A DNA stretch of 64,000 nt from Typhlomys cinereus (Eukaryota; Chordata; Mammalia; Rodentia; Platacanthomyidae). Below are positions 38,600-53,020 of this stretch, in pieces. How positions within the stretch are numbered: the stretch's first letter is position 1; each line of letters opens with the position of its first letter. A program made the position numbers and the translations under genes. Below the pieces are notes generated by a model, which did not search any database, was not told where the DNA came from, and saw nothing but the letters and a program-made list of their open reading frames with translations. The stretch covers positions 6,291,565 through 6,355,564 of the forward strand of contig JALPQD010000044.1 in assembly GCA_023101885.1 (NCBI GenBank), written 5' to 3'.

Positions 38600-38830
38600 A
38601 CTCTTTACTATTGCTGTTAGAGAGCACCCAAAGTCAAACAACTTACGAAAGAAAGGGAGAGTTATTCACCTTAGGGTTCCAGAGGGAAGATATACAGTGG
38701 AGACGTCATGGCTGGCTGGCTGAAACTGCCAGGAGGCAGGCTGAGTCAACTATCATTCTAAGATTTCTGTGTTAGGAGTTTCTGGTTATGTTTGAAACTT
38801 TTTGCCAAAGGACTGACACCTTTCTTATTC
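38600..38830. repeat. Rodent interspersed repeat remnant
   Basis: The left end, TTACTATTGCTGTTAGAGAG, and GAAAGAAAGGGAGAGTTATT then CACCTTAGGGTTCCAGAGGG resemble the left end of 14935-15305. The remainder is too diverged to align by eye. Confidence 0.3.
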
Positions 38831-38989
38831 ATAAACAAATATTTTTTTCTTAAAATAAAATTATATTTTCTTTCATTACATTTCTAAGCACCTTATGTTT
38901 TATGGTAGTAGCATTTAGAGCAATTTCTTTGTTTCATATTTTCAAGTTTGTATGGCTTGGATTTTTTATAAATTTTTCTACTTTTACAA

Positions 38990-39640
38990 GTATTCATCCT
39001 AGCTTCCCTCCCTCCCCTCTCCCTTCCATCCCCTCCCTTCATCATTCTCTCCCCCTCCCTCCCACACTTCTGCCTATAGGCTTCTGTAGACCCCAGGGTT
39101 CATTCCTGTGAGGGCTCAGGCCTCAGTGGTATATCAAGTTACCTCCCTTCAGGCCACCCCACTGATACGTGCTTCACTCATCCAGCTTTAGACCCAAAGG
39201 TTTCCACTGTGAGTTGCCATTCTGTGGGTACAATAACAGCTACTTACAGATCTGTTTGTTGTACTTCTTCCTGCCTATAGGTTTTTTGGTTGTCTTTCCT
39301 ATTGATCTACTTCCTTCCCTTTGTTTAGGTTCTTGTTGTAGTTTATAATAACAGGGATGTGTACCATTCCGACAAGTGGGTCATGAATCCAATCAGAAAG
39401 CTGTTGGTTGTCTCCTTGCTATTCATGGCACTATTACAGTGGTGGTCACCTGTTGCCATGGTGATTTCTATTGCATCTTACAGATCTCATGCCATTGATG
39501 GGGTTTGTTTATTTCCCTCCCCCAGTAGCTTTTACAGTATTCCTTGATACTGTGTAAGCTGTCCAGCAAGGAGAAAGTCTCAGAGCAGTTCCAGTTGATA
39601 TATTTGTTGCAAATTTTTAAAAATAGGTGGTGTGCTTTGA
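38990..39640 (-). mobile_element. Older L1 3' UTR fragment, antisense
   Basis: On the + strand a CCCTCC-rich tract (39001-39062) is the complement of an L1 polypurine tract. After it come the order and spacing I associate with rodent L1 3' UTRs read backwards, including GTGGGTCATGAATCCAATCA, GAAAGCTGTTGGTTGTCTCC, CAGTGGTGGTCACCTGTTGC and CCTCCCCCAGTAGCTTTTAC. No ORF2 or poly(A) end was identified. Short open frames here are not genes. Confidence 0.55.
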
Positions 39641-39929
39641 GCTTCTCATGTGAAAAGTAAACAAAAAATGAGAACAACTTGTGTACCTCAAACAAGTTTA
39701 TAATAAGTGGTGTTACCTGTGAATGCATGTAGAAGCTACATATTCATGGATGCTTATAGTCTCCATATAGAAAGGCATGTGTCTATTGTTTATCAGGCTA
39801 GATAATAATTTCATTGGACATGAAGAATAAACCACCTTGCTTCTTTCTAGATTTTAGAATACATACGGTTTACCATATAATTCATTTGTTGCTTTTGAAG
39901 GTGTAGGGATGCATTTTCGCATCACAGTG

Positions 39930-40260
39930 ACATATGTGTCAGAAAGGAACAGGGAGACTGAATTTATTATGAGTCAGGGTTACAGGTTTCAGTCCGTCCT
40001 AGAAAAGAAGGCATGGCAGAGTAACTCAGTTCATTGTGGTGAAAATATGGGGCAGAAACTGTTCACATCATAGCAGATGAGGAAGCAAGGTGTGTGATAG
40101 TAACCAAGGGCCAGGTTTAACCTTCCAAGGCCCATTGGCTGACTTGCAGCTGATTAGGTATTCTTCTAAAGTTTTTACAACATTCTCTACCATTTCCACC
40201 AGCTGCAGAATAAGCATCCAAGCCATAAGCTTGTGAAATACAGCAAGTGGTCACAACTTC
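39930..40260. repeat. Rodent interspersed repeat remnant
   Basis: GACTGAATTTATTATGAGTC and ATGGCAGAGTAACTCAGTTC, followed by a CCAAGGCCCATTGGCTGACT block, suggest the same repeat group as 14935-15305 or a related one. Divergence is high and the assignment is weak. Confidence 0.25.
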
Positions 40261-41052
40261 AAGGTTAACATTGTCCAAATAGTGAAGTCTCTAATAAGGT
40301 CATTTATAATTTTAAATAATTTACTTGTTATTTGCACATATTTCAGTGCTTAGTGAGTGCTCAATATTTATATTTAAAAAACTGAGCTAAGCACACCAAA
40401 TTAAATATAGTTAACACATTTAAGAATTTGTTTTCATTGCGTTTTCAAACATGTGTTTAGGAATGTCTATTCCTTATCCTTGTCTTTCTAAAATTTTATT
40501 GTCAAATGAAAAGTAATTAAATAATAAGAGCCTATAAGTAATTAAGAATTAAAAGTAATTATCATTTGAATCATATTAAAGAGACTTCAGACTTTATACG
40601 CATACTCTGAAACAGGCAATTTAGATGTAAATTAAAATGTTTTAAAATCAGCATAAAATTCCTGAATATATTCTCATGGTATTATAACATCAAAATCTAT
40701 CAATGGAGGTAAAGTTTGTTGGAACATGTAAAGAATTAATCTTACATGAATGAAAGCCAAAAGTATAGAAGGTGTTAAATGTTCAATCATAGCTAATCCT
40801 CTGATTTTAGATGCATAATAATAGATAATTTCACATGAAATACTCATACTTTCTGTCATCACATTCTTTTATTTGTTGCCCAAATTCATGCTATTCAATA
40901 TGTGTGGATTTTCCTACTTAAATTCAGACACAAATTTTGGTGATTTGCCTATGATGCTCTTGACGACTACAGATTTGATAACTAACAGTTAGCAACTAGT
41001 TATCTTTGGTAGTATTTTATTTACGAAGTGTCTTTATAAAAAATCCCACTAG

Positions 41053-41532
<480 letters not shown>

Positions 41533-41745
41533 TAAAAGATGGGTTAATCTAAATCAAAGTATTACTTCCATCATAAAACCTTTTTGGTTTAGAAGAATGA
41601 ATTTAATGATATCTAAGTTATATCATTTAAAGTAAGTATTTTAATTTTATTGTCATAATATCAAAAGAATATGTGAATTCCTTTGTAGTATATAAGTCCT
41701 TAGACTGCAGCTTAGAGATCATGCTTATGTGTAAAGTAGATACAA

Positions 41746-42017
41746 GGGACTAGAGGTATGGCTCAGGGGTTAAGACTGCCTCACAAGCAAAAAGACCTGA
41801 ATTTTGATACCTGGTTCCATGTGAAAAACATCAGCAGTGGCCTGCATTTTCTGTCCTGTTAGGCAATGCCTAGAAAATCCCAGATGGAAGCAAAAATAAG
41901 ATAGGAGCAATCCAGGATGATTCCTGAAATCACCATTGGTCCTCCACAGGGACACACAGTGCCCACACACACACATACACGCACACACACATGTATGCAC
42001 ACACAGAAAAAAAATAA
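41746..42017 (+). mobile_element. tRNA-head (B2/DIP-like) SINE
   Basis: The head GGGACTAGAGGTATGGCTCA, GGGGTTAAGACTGCC and AGACCTGAATTTTGATACC matches the family. The body CATCAGCAGTGGCCTGCATT, AATGCCTAGAAAATCCCAGA and GATGATTCCTGAAATCACCA follows, then CACAGTGCCCACACACAC and a CA-rich tail ending in an A run. I found no convincing target duplication. Confidence 0.8.
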
Positions 42018-45000
42018 GGTTGACACAAGTTTGTATTTCAGTTTCCTAAAAATGTTTGATTTTATGAGGAAAAGAGCCAGAAATTTCTTTCAATATGCTT
42101 TATTCTATTCAAATAATAATTTTCATTGCTTGGTATTCTGTGACACTAAGGTGAAACTGGTTATCAAGTACATTGCCTAAAAACTTGCAAAATGAAGGAA
42201 TATCCTAATGGACCTTGTTGACTATTATTTTGGGGGACTCAGTGTTTATAAAAGCATACAATGAAACAGATACATCCAAAAGGGCTATGCATGTTCATTT
42301 CTAGTCTAATATAGACCATCTTATTTAAGGAAGAGATCTACATGTTAGAAAGAGAAAACTGAACAGATTCTGAGGGGAAGTCTTGTATGCCAGCTGGAGA
42401 TGAGGATAAATCTGAAAATATTTTTTCTTTGACATATCACCTTGCTTTCATGTTTTTATGTCTCACATCTGAAAGGAATTGCAGAACTTTGGTTAGTTCT
42501 AGAAATGCATTAGAATAAATATCTCAAATATAGAAATGAATTTGAATTTACTAAATTTTCATTCATTAATACTTTCAGATATTTTCATGTGCATGAACCA
42601 GTATTTTAAGATGTCTACAAAATTATTTCTTTGTAATTTTAGCATAAATGAACCTAAAGAATAGCATTTATTGATAATATCTGTACTGGAATTTGGATTC
42701 TCTCTATGAGGGGTTTAGGAAAGACAACAAAGAAAGTAGACCAGAACATGTGAAAATCCAAGATTTTATTTTCTCTAAAACACTTTGATTCCTTTTTTTT
42801 TTGGATAGGGGGCAACATATTAGCCTGTTAGATAATGCCAGGGAGAACAAGCCAATGTTTCCAATAAATTAGAATAAATAATAGCCATGTTCATATTACA
42901 GAATTATCATTGGGCCATTTACTATATAGCCCATATTTAAAAAATGTCTTCCAGCCTGCTACTTCATTATTTTCTATTAGTGTAGTGTGTGATTCTGCAA
43001 TGATTTTATTCATGATTATGCAAATACACATTAAATACCATTCTAATTTTATATTAAATTTGAATTTACATTTAATTCACAGACAGTTTTAAATAAACTA
43101 TTCTAATTTGAACAAATGAATCCTTTTTTAAATGCCTAAATTTCACTTTTTTCAAATGAAGTGCATGAACTAATTGCTTGAAACAGGATTGACTAAGTCA
43201 TTTAGACTAAGGAACAAAAGATCACTGTTAATTTCACAAAAGGGTTTTATAGTTATGCCTTATATTTTGGAGACAGCCTTCTTCCTGTTATCTACCTGTC
43301 AAATAAAAGTTTTTCCATACAGTGCTGATCTGACATCTATCACTAGAGGTATGCTCAAAGGATTCAGCACAGAGATTTTTGCCAACTTCAAATAAAATAA
43401 AAAGTCGTCTTGTGGGAAGTACTATCATGTAGTAATAGGTGTTCTGAAAGAGAAAAAAGTGAAGGTTATAAAATATAATCTCCACCCACCCCATACTTAT
43501 CAGCTGAATTTTTATCTTTAAGTAAACACATGTTATTAATACAGGGAAACCTCATACACATACATGATATTCCCGGACTGTGTAGTAACCAAACATGTTC
43601 CTGGAATAAAAAGGATTCTGAGTAGATGTAAATGTCTGGAGTGACAGAAATTTATGCAAGTGCTTAGAAATAGTTAGATTCAGTCTTTAATCTGTTCCAA
43701 ATGGTATTACTTAAGTAATGATAAATGATTTTCTAGAATTCCTGCTAAATTTCACATGTAAAAGATTACTCCGATTTTATTTCTTTGTGATTTTTTTTCC
43801 TTTAAAAAATTGCCAAGAAGATTCCTCTGTGGAATATTGATTATGCTTTAAAAATGACACCATTTATTCCCCTAATATTTTAATGATGATTTCCTTTCTT
43901 CATAATTTTAAAAGTATAATCTACTTTTCACAACAAGTCATGAAAAATATTACAGTATTCACCTTGTAAAAATGGAGCCACAATGTTAAAAGTTAAAACT
44001 TAACAGATGTATCTTACAGTAATATAGCAAATGCAAATGATCACAATTAACTGCTGTGCTATGTGGGAAGAAAAAGAAAACAGATGGGTTAACCAAAATG
44101 TCAAATATCACTAAAGGGTATGATTACTGGAAGTATTACCCTCACTGCAAAATGCTAATTTCAGTAGGGAAATTTGAGTTTCCAGGCCAGTGTGTTGAGC
44201 TGTAATAAAAATCATCTCAATGAAGATGAGTTTCCATTGTTTGCTCGGCCTACATGTGTCTGTTAGTTATTAAAATTCTATCCAATAGTAATGCTGCGCT
44301 TCAGGGATATTGTAATTTTTTTCAGTGTGTTAACAACATACAAAATCTACATAAGAACAAAACATTCAAAAGCATCAAGCACTTCTTTTGTGAGGAGCTT
44401 TGTGGTCTTATAAGATAAGAATCTTTATTTCCATGCAACAGAATGTGGCTGCCTGATTGAAGAGAAAAATAGTGTTTTTTGGAAAGATCTAAGGTAGCTC
44501 AAGCAGAAACTGTGAAAAGCTAAAGAAGTTGCTCTTTAAAAGATAAGCCACTTTAGCAGCTTAGAGAATTCATATATCAGAAGCAAATTGAAAGTCTTTT
44601 AAGGATGTTCCTTTGGGATATATCCGCTTCAACTATTTTTCCCCTCTTTCCATTGTATTTGATTCAGATTCCACATAGAAGATGATACACCTACTGTAGA
44701 TTATTAAAGCATTCCTTATCCAATGAGAGGGTAGCAGAATCTACACTGCCTGTCCTACACAGGATCACTTACATGCTAGATCATTCATTACTCAAAATAG
44801 GGATGTCTGAGGTGCAGGAAACTTGAACAGGTACTTCAACTGAATAATCAGGAATTAAACATGTCATTATATTATGAGACATCTTATTATATGACACCAC
44901 AAGTCACATTATCATTTGTTTAAAAATTGCTATCGGGATTATCATTTGAGATGAGGAATATTTGGTTAAGTAACATTGTGCAATTTCATTGGGAGATAAA

Positions 45001-46849
45001 TGGGATTAGTATAAATGAAGTTAACTTCGAGTCCATGATCATTTTTGATGGACTAATAAGAACCGGAAAAATGGCTGAGTTGGGAATAGGCACTTGATTT
45101 GAGACTCCATATCCACATGGTGAGAAAACTGACTGCTAAAATGTTGTCCTTTGACCTACACATGTGCTCAGTGGCACATGTTCCCTATTCTCTTTCCTGT
45201 TTATTCTCCCTCCCCAATTTAATCAAAAAAAGTAAATTGAGTATTTTTAAAGAGGAAGAACACTGGACTTGGAATCTGTGTTGTAGCTTTCCCTTTGCTG
45301 ATTACCAAATGTTCATGGCTAAAGCATTTGCCCTCTTGACCTTCATTTAGCAGATGTAGATGTGACAATACACTGATCATTGTATGTTTCATGAGGTTGT
45401 TTTCAGGTCAAATAATATGACTACATTAGGGTACATTGAAAAACAAATGGCAACTTGTCGTAACAATGATGCTGACTAGGAATAATTATATATATTAATT
45501 GGAATTATGAAGCATTCTCTTGGGTATGCTGAATTCATGTTGGAAACAAACAATAACATTAGTTAGATTAGATGTTTTGTCTCTATAACTGTTAGAAAAT
45601 TACTGATAGCTCATTTAATAACTTTTAATGGTAGGTGAGACAAGTTGTCCTCTCAGTTATAACAAGTATATATGTTATCAGCAAAAGTATTGGATATATA
45701 TTTGTAGTGTCTTCATGCACAAGTGTATTAAGTGAATTAATTCAGTTTCTTTTCTAAGTGAGAGACTTCTGTTCCTCACAGTTATATAAGGTATATTTTT
45801 ATGAGGAAAACTGTTGAGTATGTAGTTCTATTATGTTCTTATGCTTCATGTTATAAAACATAAAAGTATTATATCCTATAGCTTGAAGCCAATATTTCGC
45901 TTTGAATCATGAATTAGCAACAGCATTAATATGAGGCTTTAAATTTACAATCAGAGTCAACTTTCAAAAGTCAAGAAGACTTTTTTGGTGTGTTCACCAG
46001 ATCCTGTTTTTCCCCCCTTGAGTTTAGATATTCTTTATCTGTACTATAAATTTCTAGTCAAGGGAAATGAACAGAAAATGTGTAGGTTCAATGTGATAAA
46101 TTTTTAGCTATCTCATTTGAATTCACTGAGATTAACATGTTAATGTAATTGTGCTGCTTTTTTGAAATTCACTCCATCTTTAGTGCATCTACAGTAAGTT
46201 ACAACTCTATATTTTAGCCATTACTTGTTGTTGATGTCAATAGTTTTGATATTGTTCAAATATGCAAGTCACACATTCAATCCCCCACTGAAGTGAAAAG
46301 TGGGGAACTGAAATGGAATATTACTGATTATTAAGTATGATTTCTAAAAAATGTTTACTCTGTACAACAGTAACATTTGTAAGTAATTCAAGAAACTACG
46401 TGGATCCATAGTTTAAAAACCTATTTGTGTCATAGTTACAGAGACGAGAATTCAAAGTTAAGGTATTAGATGATTTATGCTGAGATATACCTCCTTGGAT
46501 TGTGACTACTCTCTTACTATTTGCTCACATTGGAACTTCAGCTTACTTTCTATTTTTCTTCTTCACAAAACTCAGAACTCTTCTAATTTACAGAGGTACT
46601 TATTCTGCATTATATGTTCAACGTTTGATGCTTTTGAATTCCTCGATAAATTAGTTTTGAGTGAAAGTCGGGCAGTTGCATTAAATAAAGGGATGTTATT
46701 AACAGGCAACATAAATATTTAACTTCCTTTTGAAGTGGGAGTCTTTTATTCCCAACAGTTATGAAAAATAATTTTTGCAAACAAAACTATTTAATATGCT
46801 TATGATATTTTTTCAACCTTGTATTTTTTATTATTTAGTTCTTGTTTGT

Positions 46850-46950
46850 GTCTCTTTGTACATATGATTGTGGGTATGTGTTTGGGGGCATGCATGTGCC
46901 GCATTGTATGTATGGAGATTAGATTAAAGTCTTCAAAAATCTGTTCTCTT
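46850..46950 (-). mobile_element. B3-like SINE fragment
   Basis: A GT-rich start and GTATGTATGGAGATTAGATT then AAAGTCTTCAAAAATCTGTT look like the antisense tail half of the B2/B3 group. The fragment is short and diverged. Confidence 0.3.
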
Positions 46951-49724
46951 CTTCTGTCACTATTTTTTTAAATATGGCATTTATTAAAGTATTAATCTGA
47001 GGTAGCAATTCACCTTCTTAACTGCATAAAAAAAGAAGTATGGGACTCCTATTTTGAAGTCAGAAATATTTTAAAAAATAATTGCCATGGGTTATGCTGA
47101 AAGAGAATGTAGCAAGTGAGAATCAATAAAGCCTGATAGCAATCCATATATTTGGTTGTCTGTATTTTGATATGTTAAGAAATGCTTTAATTGTGCTTTT
47201 TTTCATTGTGCTTAAGAAGGTTTTGTATTATTAACCCTATATTCCAAATTACCTAATTGTAGCCCATTGTGATAAAGCTAGTAATTGTCCGAAGTCAAGA
47301 GTCAAATTCTAATCTGCTGTGTTCCAGATAGTGAGACTCCCTGCCTTTCTCTACATCATAAAACGATGTTTGACTTACAGAACTCATTTTACGGAAATGT
47401 CACAGAGCCACCCCTGGCGCTTGTAAGTTCTCCAAGTGGAGAAAATCTACAGATTTTCTTGCTTCTGTAGCAGTTCATGAAAGTTTGATTTTTGATTTTT
47501 AATTTAAATTCTGTTGAAGTCATTGTAGGCAAGATGTTAATAGAAAGTTTTGCTTCCTTTAATGCATTTTAAAGTATCATGGCAGTAGCTCTTATACATA
47601 TGAAATAAAATAATACCTAATAATTTGACTAATTATAACAGTATTGTATCATGATGTATAGATTCCTGGATTGCAATGCCATTTTTAGAATCTACATTGA
47701 CTCTTTTTTTCACTGAAATCTTATTTTCTTTTGAAAATTTTGCATTGTTTCTCAGTGTACTGAGAAATAAATAACACAGGGTTAAACATGGTCTTGTAAA
47801 AAAAGATAATTTAATGGAAGATTGAACTCTTATTAACAAAAGATCATTTAAATGGAAGACTGGAATGGGGAGGAATGTAGTATATTTCAGGATTTCTTTT
47901 TTCCTGTTGGTCCTTTCAGCTTCCAGGGATGGTCTTTGCAACCAAAAGTTCACCTGCAGTAATCAATCCAAATCTCTACGTATGACCCTATGCTGCAGCA
48001 AAATGTGAAGGAATTCATTCATGACATGTTGCATTTTAAAATTCAGCATATAATGACATTCTTCAAAATATGCATATAGTTCATGAGTCATGGACACAAA
48101 CATTCAGTTTAAGAGTTTGCCTATACTTCATTATATTTCATTGAATCAGGAATAATTCCCAGTTTAGACATCTATGGGAGATCACAAGGACAGAATATCA
48201 TTCTCAATTCTAGATTATATTCTCATTGTGCTTTATTTTAAAGTCTCTACTGCGTTCTTATTATTATTTTCATTGTGTTATGGGTTTTCTTTCACATAGA
48301 TCTTCCTGTAAATAAACACATCAGAATTTGAAAGTATAAAGCCTAGTTCTTCAGTTAATAATTCTAGAAGTTTTTAAATTAGTAGAAGATTAAATTGGTC
48401 TTTTAAAGTAGTTATCCTTAGTATTGTCTTTATATTCCCATTTCTCATTAATTATACATCCTAATGTATATGCTATTTATCTACACATAAGGTGTATATA
48501 TTGGCCAATGATAAGAGAAAAAAATGTTTCATTCTTCTAATTTCTCCTGTGGCCAAGGTACTTGGATACCAACTCAGAAATGCACACCAAAGTCCTCATC
48601 TCTGATGGTCTTCATACTATCTAAAACAGAAATGAAACAAAGCCCATATCTTTGGAGTTCATGTTTAAAAGGTGCAGTTCTTACAGATTTGGGCCTTTAG
48701 AAACCTCTTGCCCAGAAGTATTACTTAGTTGTAGGCAGAGAACCAATGACTGTGACTCAATCAGTCCCATATAGGACTTCTAACCTTCTCACCTCAAGGA
48801 TCAGGGAATTTAAATTAAAGAAAATAATGAAAACACTAAAAGAGTACAAAAACGTGAATTGAGCAATGAAAACTCTCAAGGCTTTACATACATTGTAGAC
48901 CTCTAACTGAGAGATTTATGATTAGCTTTTATCTTAAATATATTTTTAAAAAAATTATGCCAGTGTAGACATTCCAGATGAAACCCAGTGGGTCACATAT
49001 CAAACATGTTGTGAAAGTAGGAGGGAGACTGGTTGAAAAGAACAACACATTTTGGAAAAGAGGGGCGATGTGAATGGGTAGTAAGGCATGTAAACACAGA
49101 GACTCATTATTTTGTGAATGAAAATGGCAGTGTATGAAAAAGAAATTGTATATATTACTCATGTACATGTTATATACAAGTGTAATTCTTTGCAACTCTT
49201 TTACAATTTGAAAAAATGCACTGTACATCTCTCCAATAAATACATATGATGGCACATCCTTACATTTTTTGACTTGAAGTATGCATGCTAGAATGTGTCT
49301 TTAAGTTATCTAACCTTTATTGTACATATGGAAAGGTAAACGAATATAAAGCAAAAAAAATAGATACTTACAGCCCTAAAATCTTGGAAAGAGTTGACAA
49401 TGGCTTCTTGATTTTGTTGTTTAGCAAGTATTTTACTATTTACATTGAAGGTTGTTCTTCAGTTAGAATATCTGCCCTTTTTTTACTTCTGAGATGTAGA
49501 GTATCCCCAGGTCACCTTATTAAAATACTATAATGCTGCTTATAAAGATTAGCTCTTAAATAGAAAGAAAACCTACTGATGAGAATATATGTCTCTGAAC
49601 TTTAGGAGCAATTTAAAAAATGATAATCTCAATTTTCCAAATATTCACTTATTTTCTGGACTTAGATTTAGACATTGATATATCAGTTTTTAATTGTCTT
49701 TTGCCCACATTAAGTAATTGAAAA

Positions 49725-49985
49725 GTATTCGTTCTGGTGGGGCAGGGTCATAATACCAGGAAAAAGGATAACAGCCTTGCAGTTTGGGCAATTTATAGAG
49801 ACCCTGCCATAACACAGACAATAAAAAAAGAAGCTGGGCATTGAAGCGCATGTTTCTAATCCCAGCACAAGGCAGGCTGAGGCAAGAGAGTTACTCATGA
49901 GTTCTAGACCATCCTGGACCACATAGTGGGTCTCATCCTGGGATTTAGAGTGAGACACCCTCTCCACAAACCGAGAGGGAGAGGG
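49725..49985 (+). mobile_element. Tandem pair of B1-like (7SL-derived) monomers
   Basis: The right monomer reads GAAGCTGGGCATTGAAGCGC, then CTAATCCCAGCACAAGGCAG, GCTGAGGCAAGAGAG and AGAGTGAGACACCCTCTC, the standard 7SL/B1 order. It is preceded by an A-rich linker (49822-49829). Before the linker, GGGCAATTTATAGAGACCCT followed by GCCATAACACAGAC looks like the 3' end of another 7SL-type monomer. The pair is therefore Alu-like in layout, either a true dimeric SINE or one B1 inserted at the tail of another. Confidence 0.5.
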
Positions 49986-50784
49986 AGAGGAAGAAGCAGA
50001 AGAGATAGAATAAGCAAATTAGGAATATAACTCAGTAGCATTTGAAGAGTGTTGGCAGACCATGTATGTAGTATGTGGGTTCAATACCTAATCCTAGAAG
50101 ACTATTTTTTCTAATAAGCCTCCCATAGTAGGATTACAGTTATATGATCATTTTATGCACAAGTATTAACAAGTTTTATATACTTCTTCAAGTTAATGTA
50201 GTTATGAAGCAAAAGTGTCTTTCAGAATGTCTGTCTACAAAGCTTGGACTATCGTTAGATAGAAGAGAGAACTCATGCCTTAGCTCTTCTCCTTTCCTTT
50301 AAAAATATAGGGGTCTCATGAGTTTATTTAAATTCTACTTTGGAAATTGAAATATTCATTAATTTATGTTCATTGGTGCAAATTAATCATCTAACACTTT
50401 AACTGTAACACTTGTTTATTGACTCAGAATTTGATTACATCTGCTTAGATTAGCACATTTACAACACCGGAGTTTAGGTTACATGGAAACTTGATTATAC
50501 CCCTAAATCTTCAGTTCATTAAATGTTCTAGATAGTAGTACTTTGTAGATGTAATTTCTCTAATGCAGACTCAATGTCTTATCATTAGTGACTCCTTTAA
50601 AGATTCATCTTTTTCTCTACTTGCTTTCTCTATTTGTATATGTTCAAAATTGCATTTTCCTCAGACAAATCACCCAGGTCCTTAATTGTGTAGATTAATG
50701 CCATAAAGCCTACATTGCTATTTCAGATTTTGTTGTATATTTTATACTTACATCTGTCTACTAGATGTCTAAGTAATCTTGCTG

Positions 50785-50787
<3 letters not shown>

Positions 50788-50840
<53 letters not shown>

Positions 50841-50868
50841 GAGGGGGGGAGAGGAAGGGAGAGAGATT
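50788..50868. repeat. (GT)n followed by GA-rich tract
   Basis: About 48 bases of GT units (50788-50835) run directly into a purine-rich GAAAGAGAGG/GGAGAG tract to about 50868. Simple-sequence DNA only. Confidence 0.95.
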
Positions 50869-51345
50869 GTAAAGGGAGTATTGGAAGAGAGATAAATTTG
50901 CTTTAAAAGCTATTTGTACTTACTGAACTTACCTATATAAATGTATGTCCTCATAATGTAGAAGATATTCAAATTTTGAAAGTTCTGTGTGAGAGGAAGG
51001 AGTAAGGAAAATTTAATAAGGGCCAAATCATGCCAAAAATGTACATGTTTGTTTTGGTGCAGAAAGTGATAGATAGTGAGATTCAGAGAAAAAGAATGAG
51101 CAATGGAAACTGCACTGTAATTTTCAGAGTTTTATAATCTGAGAACAGCAGGCATGAGTAAAATGCTCATTTTACCCATAAATCTGTGACCATATAATGT
51201 ACACTGGAAAATGGAAAATAGGAGTTGCCAAATTATATCCCTTAGCTTTTACTAGGAATAATCTGTTAAAAATTAAATCTGTATTTGTTTGTAGAATCAA
51301 GTTTAGAGAGTAAACTTTTAACAGAGGGCTTTTTATATGATTTCA

Positions 51346-51347
51346 TT

Positions 51348-51411
<64 letters not shown>
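51346..51411. repeat. Compound (CT)n(GT)n microsatellite
   Basis: About 20 bases of CT units pass into about 45 bases of GT units. It lies at the tail side of the antisense B3A-like SINE that follows, so it may have grown from that SINE's tail. Confidence 0.95.
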
Positions 51412-51412
<1 letters not shown>

Positions 51413-51419
51413 ATCTTGA

Positions 51420-51745
51420 TTGTATTTTTTCACACACATATACATGAGTATATACATGAGTATACATGTATGTATATATGTGCATCTGGAGAATTGAAGT
51501 TGATGTCAGCAATCTCCCCTAATCACTCTTCTACCAATAATCTTTGAGACAGTCTCTCAAATTCAGTGTTTACCAATATGGCTAGAATTGCTGGCCAGCT
51601 TCCTCTAGCAATCCCCTATTTTTGTCTTCTTTGGCTGAAATTATAGGCAGATACCATGTATACCCAGAATTTATGTGAATTCTGGGGATTCAACCTTCAA
51701 GTCTAATGTGTCCACAGCAACATTTTAACCACTTATAGATGACCC
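51420..51745 (-). mobile_element. B3A-like SINE
   Basis: In antisense order: GAATTGAAGTTGATGTCAGC, CTTTGAGACAGTCTCTCAAA, TTGCTGGCCAGCTTCCTC, GAAATTATAGGCAGATACCA, ATTCTGGGGATTCAACCTTC, then the degenerate head CAACATTTTAACCACTTATA. All sections of B3A are represented, with considerable divergence. Confidence 0.55.
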
Positions 51746-52998
51746 TTCATTTCATTTTAGAATTGTTGAACACAGATGCATTTCAAGGAAATGAAAGAAA
51801 ACTACATCTACCTTTTATTTATTTAAGTCATCTTCATATGGTAAAATTGAAAACAAGAGTTAATTTAATTTTGTATTATCACTTGTTGAAATCACTGTGA
51901 CTCAACCGTGGTCACACCCTCTCTGATCATGAACCATTCTGCTCAATCATATAGCTCACTAAGATGAACAATTTTTCAGTTTAAAAAATTCTACTGGGGT
52001 ATGGTTCCATGATTGCTCCATATATGCAAAATGACAGTGAGTATTTTCAGCACTAGAACAGACAGAAAGTGACAATTTATGGGACTAACTGGACATCTTA
52101 CTTGTTCCCCACTAAGACTGTTTCCATAGAGGATTTAAATGAACCCAGCTGGCTTCATATTCTGTGAATTGCTGTAGTCATTTTCAGGAATTTAGTCTTA
52201 TGACTGATTTTGTAATTCTCACAGTGGGGGAAAGTCAACAACATGAACAGCATTTAGTGAATATGATTAGTAAGTTTGAAAACAAATGCTTTTTTATTCC
52301 ATAAAAGCTCTGTTCAAAGGGAATTTAGACCCCATATGAAACTGTTATTCAGAAAAACATGGCTACTGTGACTGAATGTGACCAGTCATCTTACAAGCTG
52401 GTTTTCTAGTCAAATAAAGCCTTCCTAATGAAAGCATTGCACAACCTAGGAGTGAGAGCCAATGACTGCGCAGGGAAGTTTATAAAGTGGTAGTTAATGC
52501 TAACATGCACTGTGTGATGAATTTTGTAAACTTTAAGAATTATTCATACTCATTTGCATACATGTCTGTGGGTAAATGAAGGAAGGTTACTGCATTTATT
52601 GAGTCTTTAGTCTCCATAGTACATAGTGCTAGAATTTTTGCAGATTATAAAGAAAAATAAAACATATTTCCAATCTTTGCATTGCTTCTGAGTTGGTTGC
52701 TACTTATAAAATATTGTACTGCTAAAGGAGAAATTGTTGAGGCGAGCGCATTGAATTTATACAACAACACACATGAAAAATGAATTATGCTGCTTATAGA
52801 TGCTGGCTAACTAACTAGTGAGGAAATAATGTATTCTGTGTGATGATCCCATACTGGGAAGCTGCTCCCCTTCTGTTAAAGTAAGGAGCAGTACTCCCAT
52901 ATACACTCTTTTTGGACTTAAAGTTTCCTAACTTTAAGTTAGGTAGAGAAGCATAAAACCTTGCTGTTAAGTTGTATCGTTGTTACAGATGTTTGGTG

Positions 52999-53020
52999 TG
53001 TTTGTTTGTTTGTTTGTTTG
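52999..53020. repeat. (GTTT)n short tract
   Basis: Five GTTT units. A minor simple repeat. Confidence 0.85.

Noticed and set aside
39359..39547. 62-codon frame resembling a small membrane protein
   Set aside because: It lies inside an antisense L1 3' UTR fragment; hydrophobicity comes from T-rich sequence.
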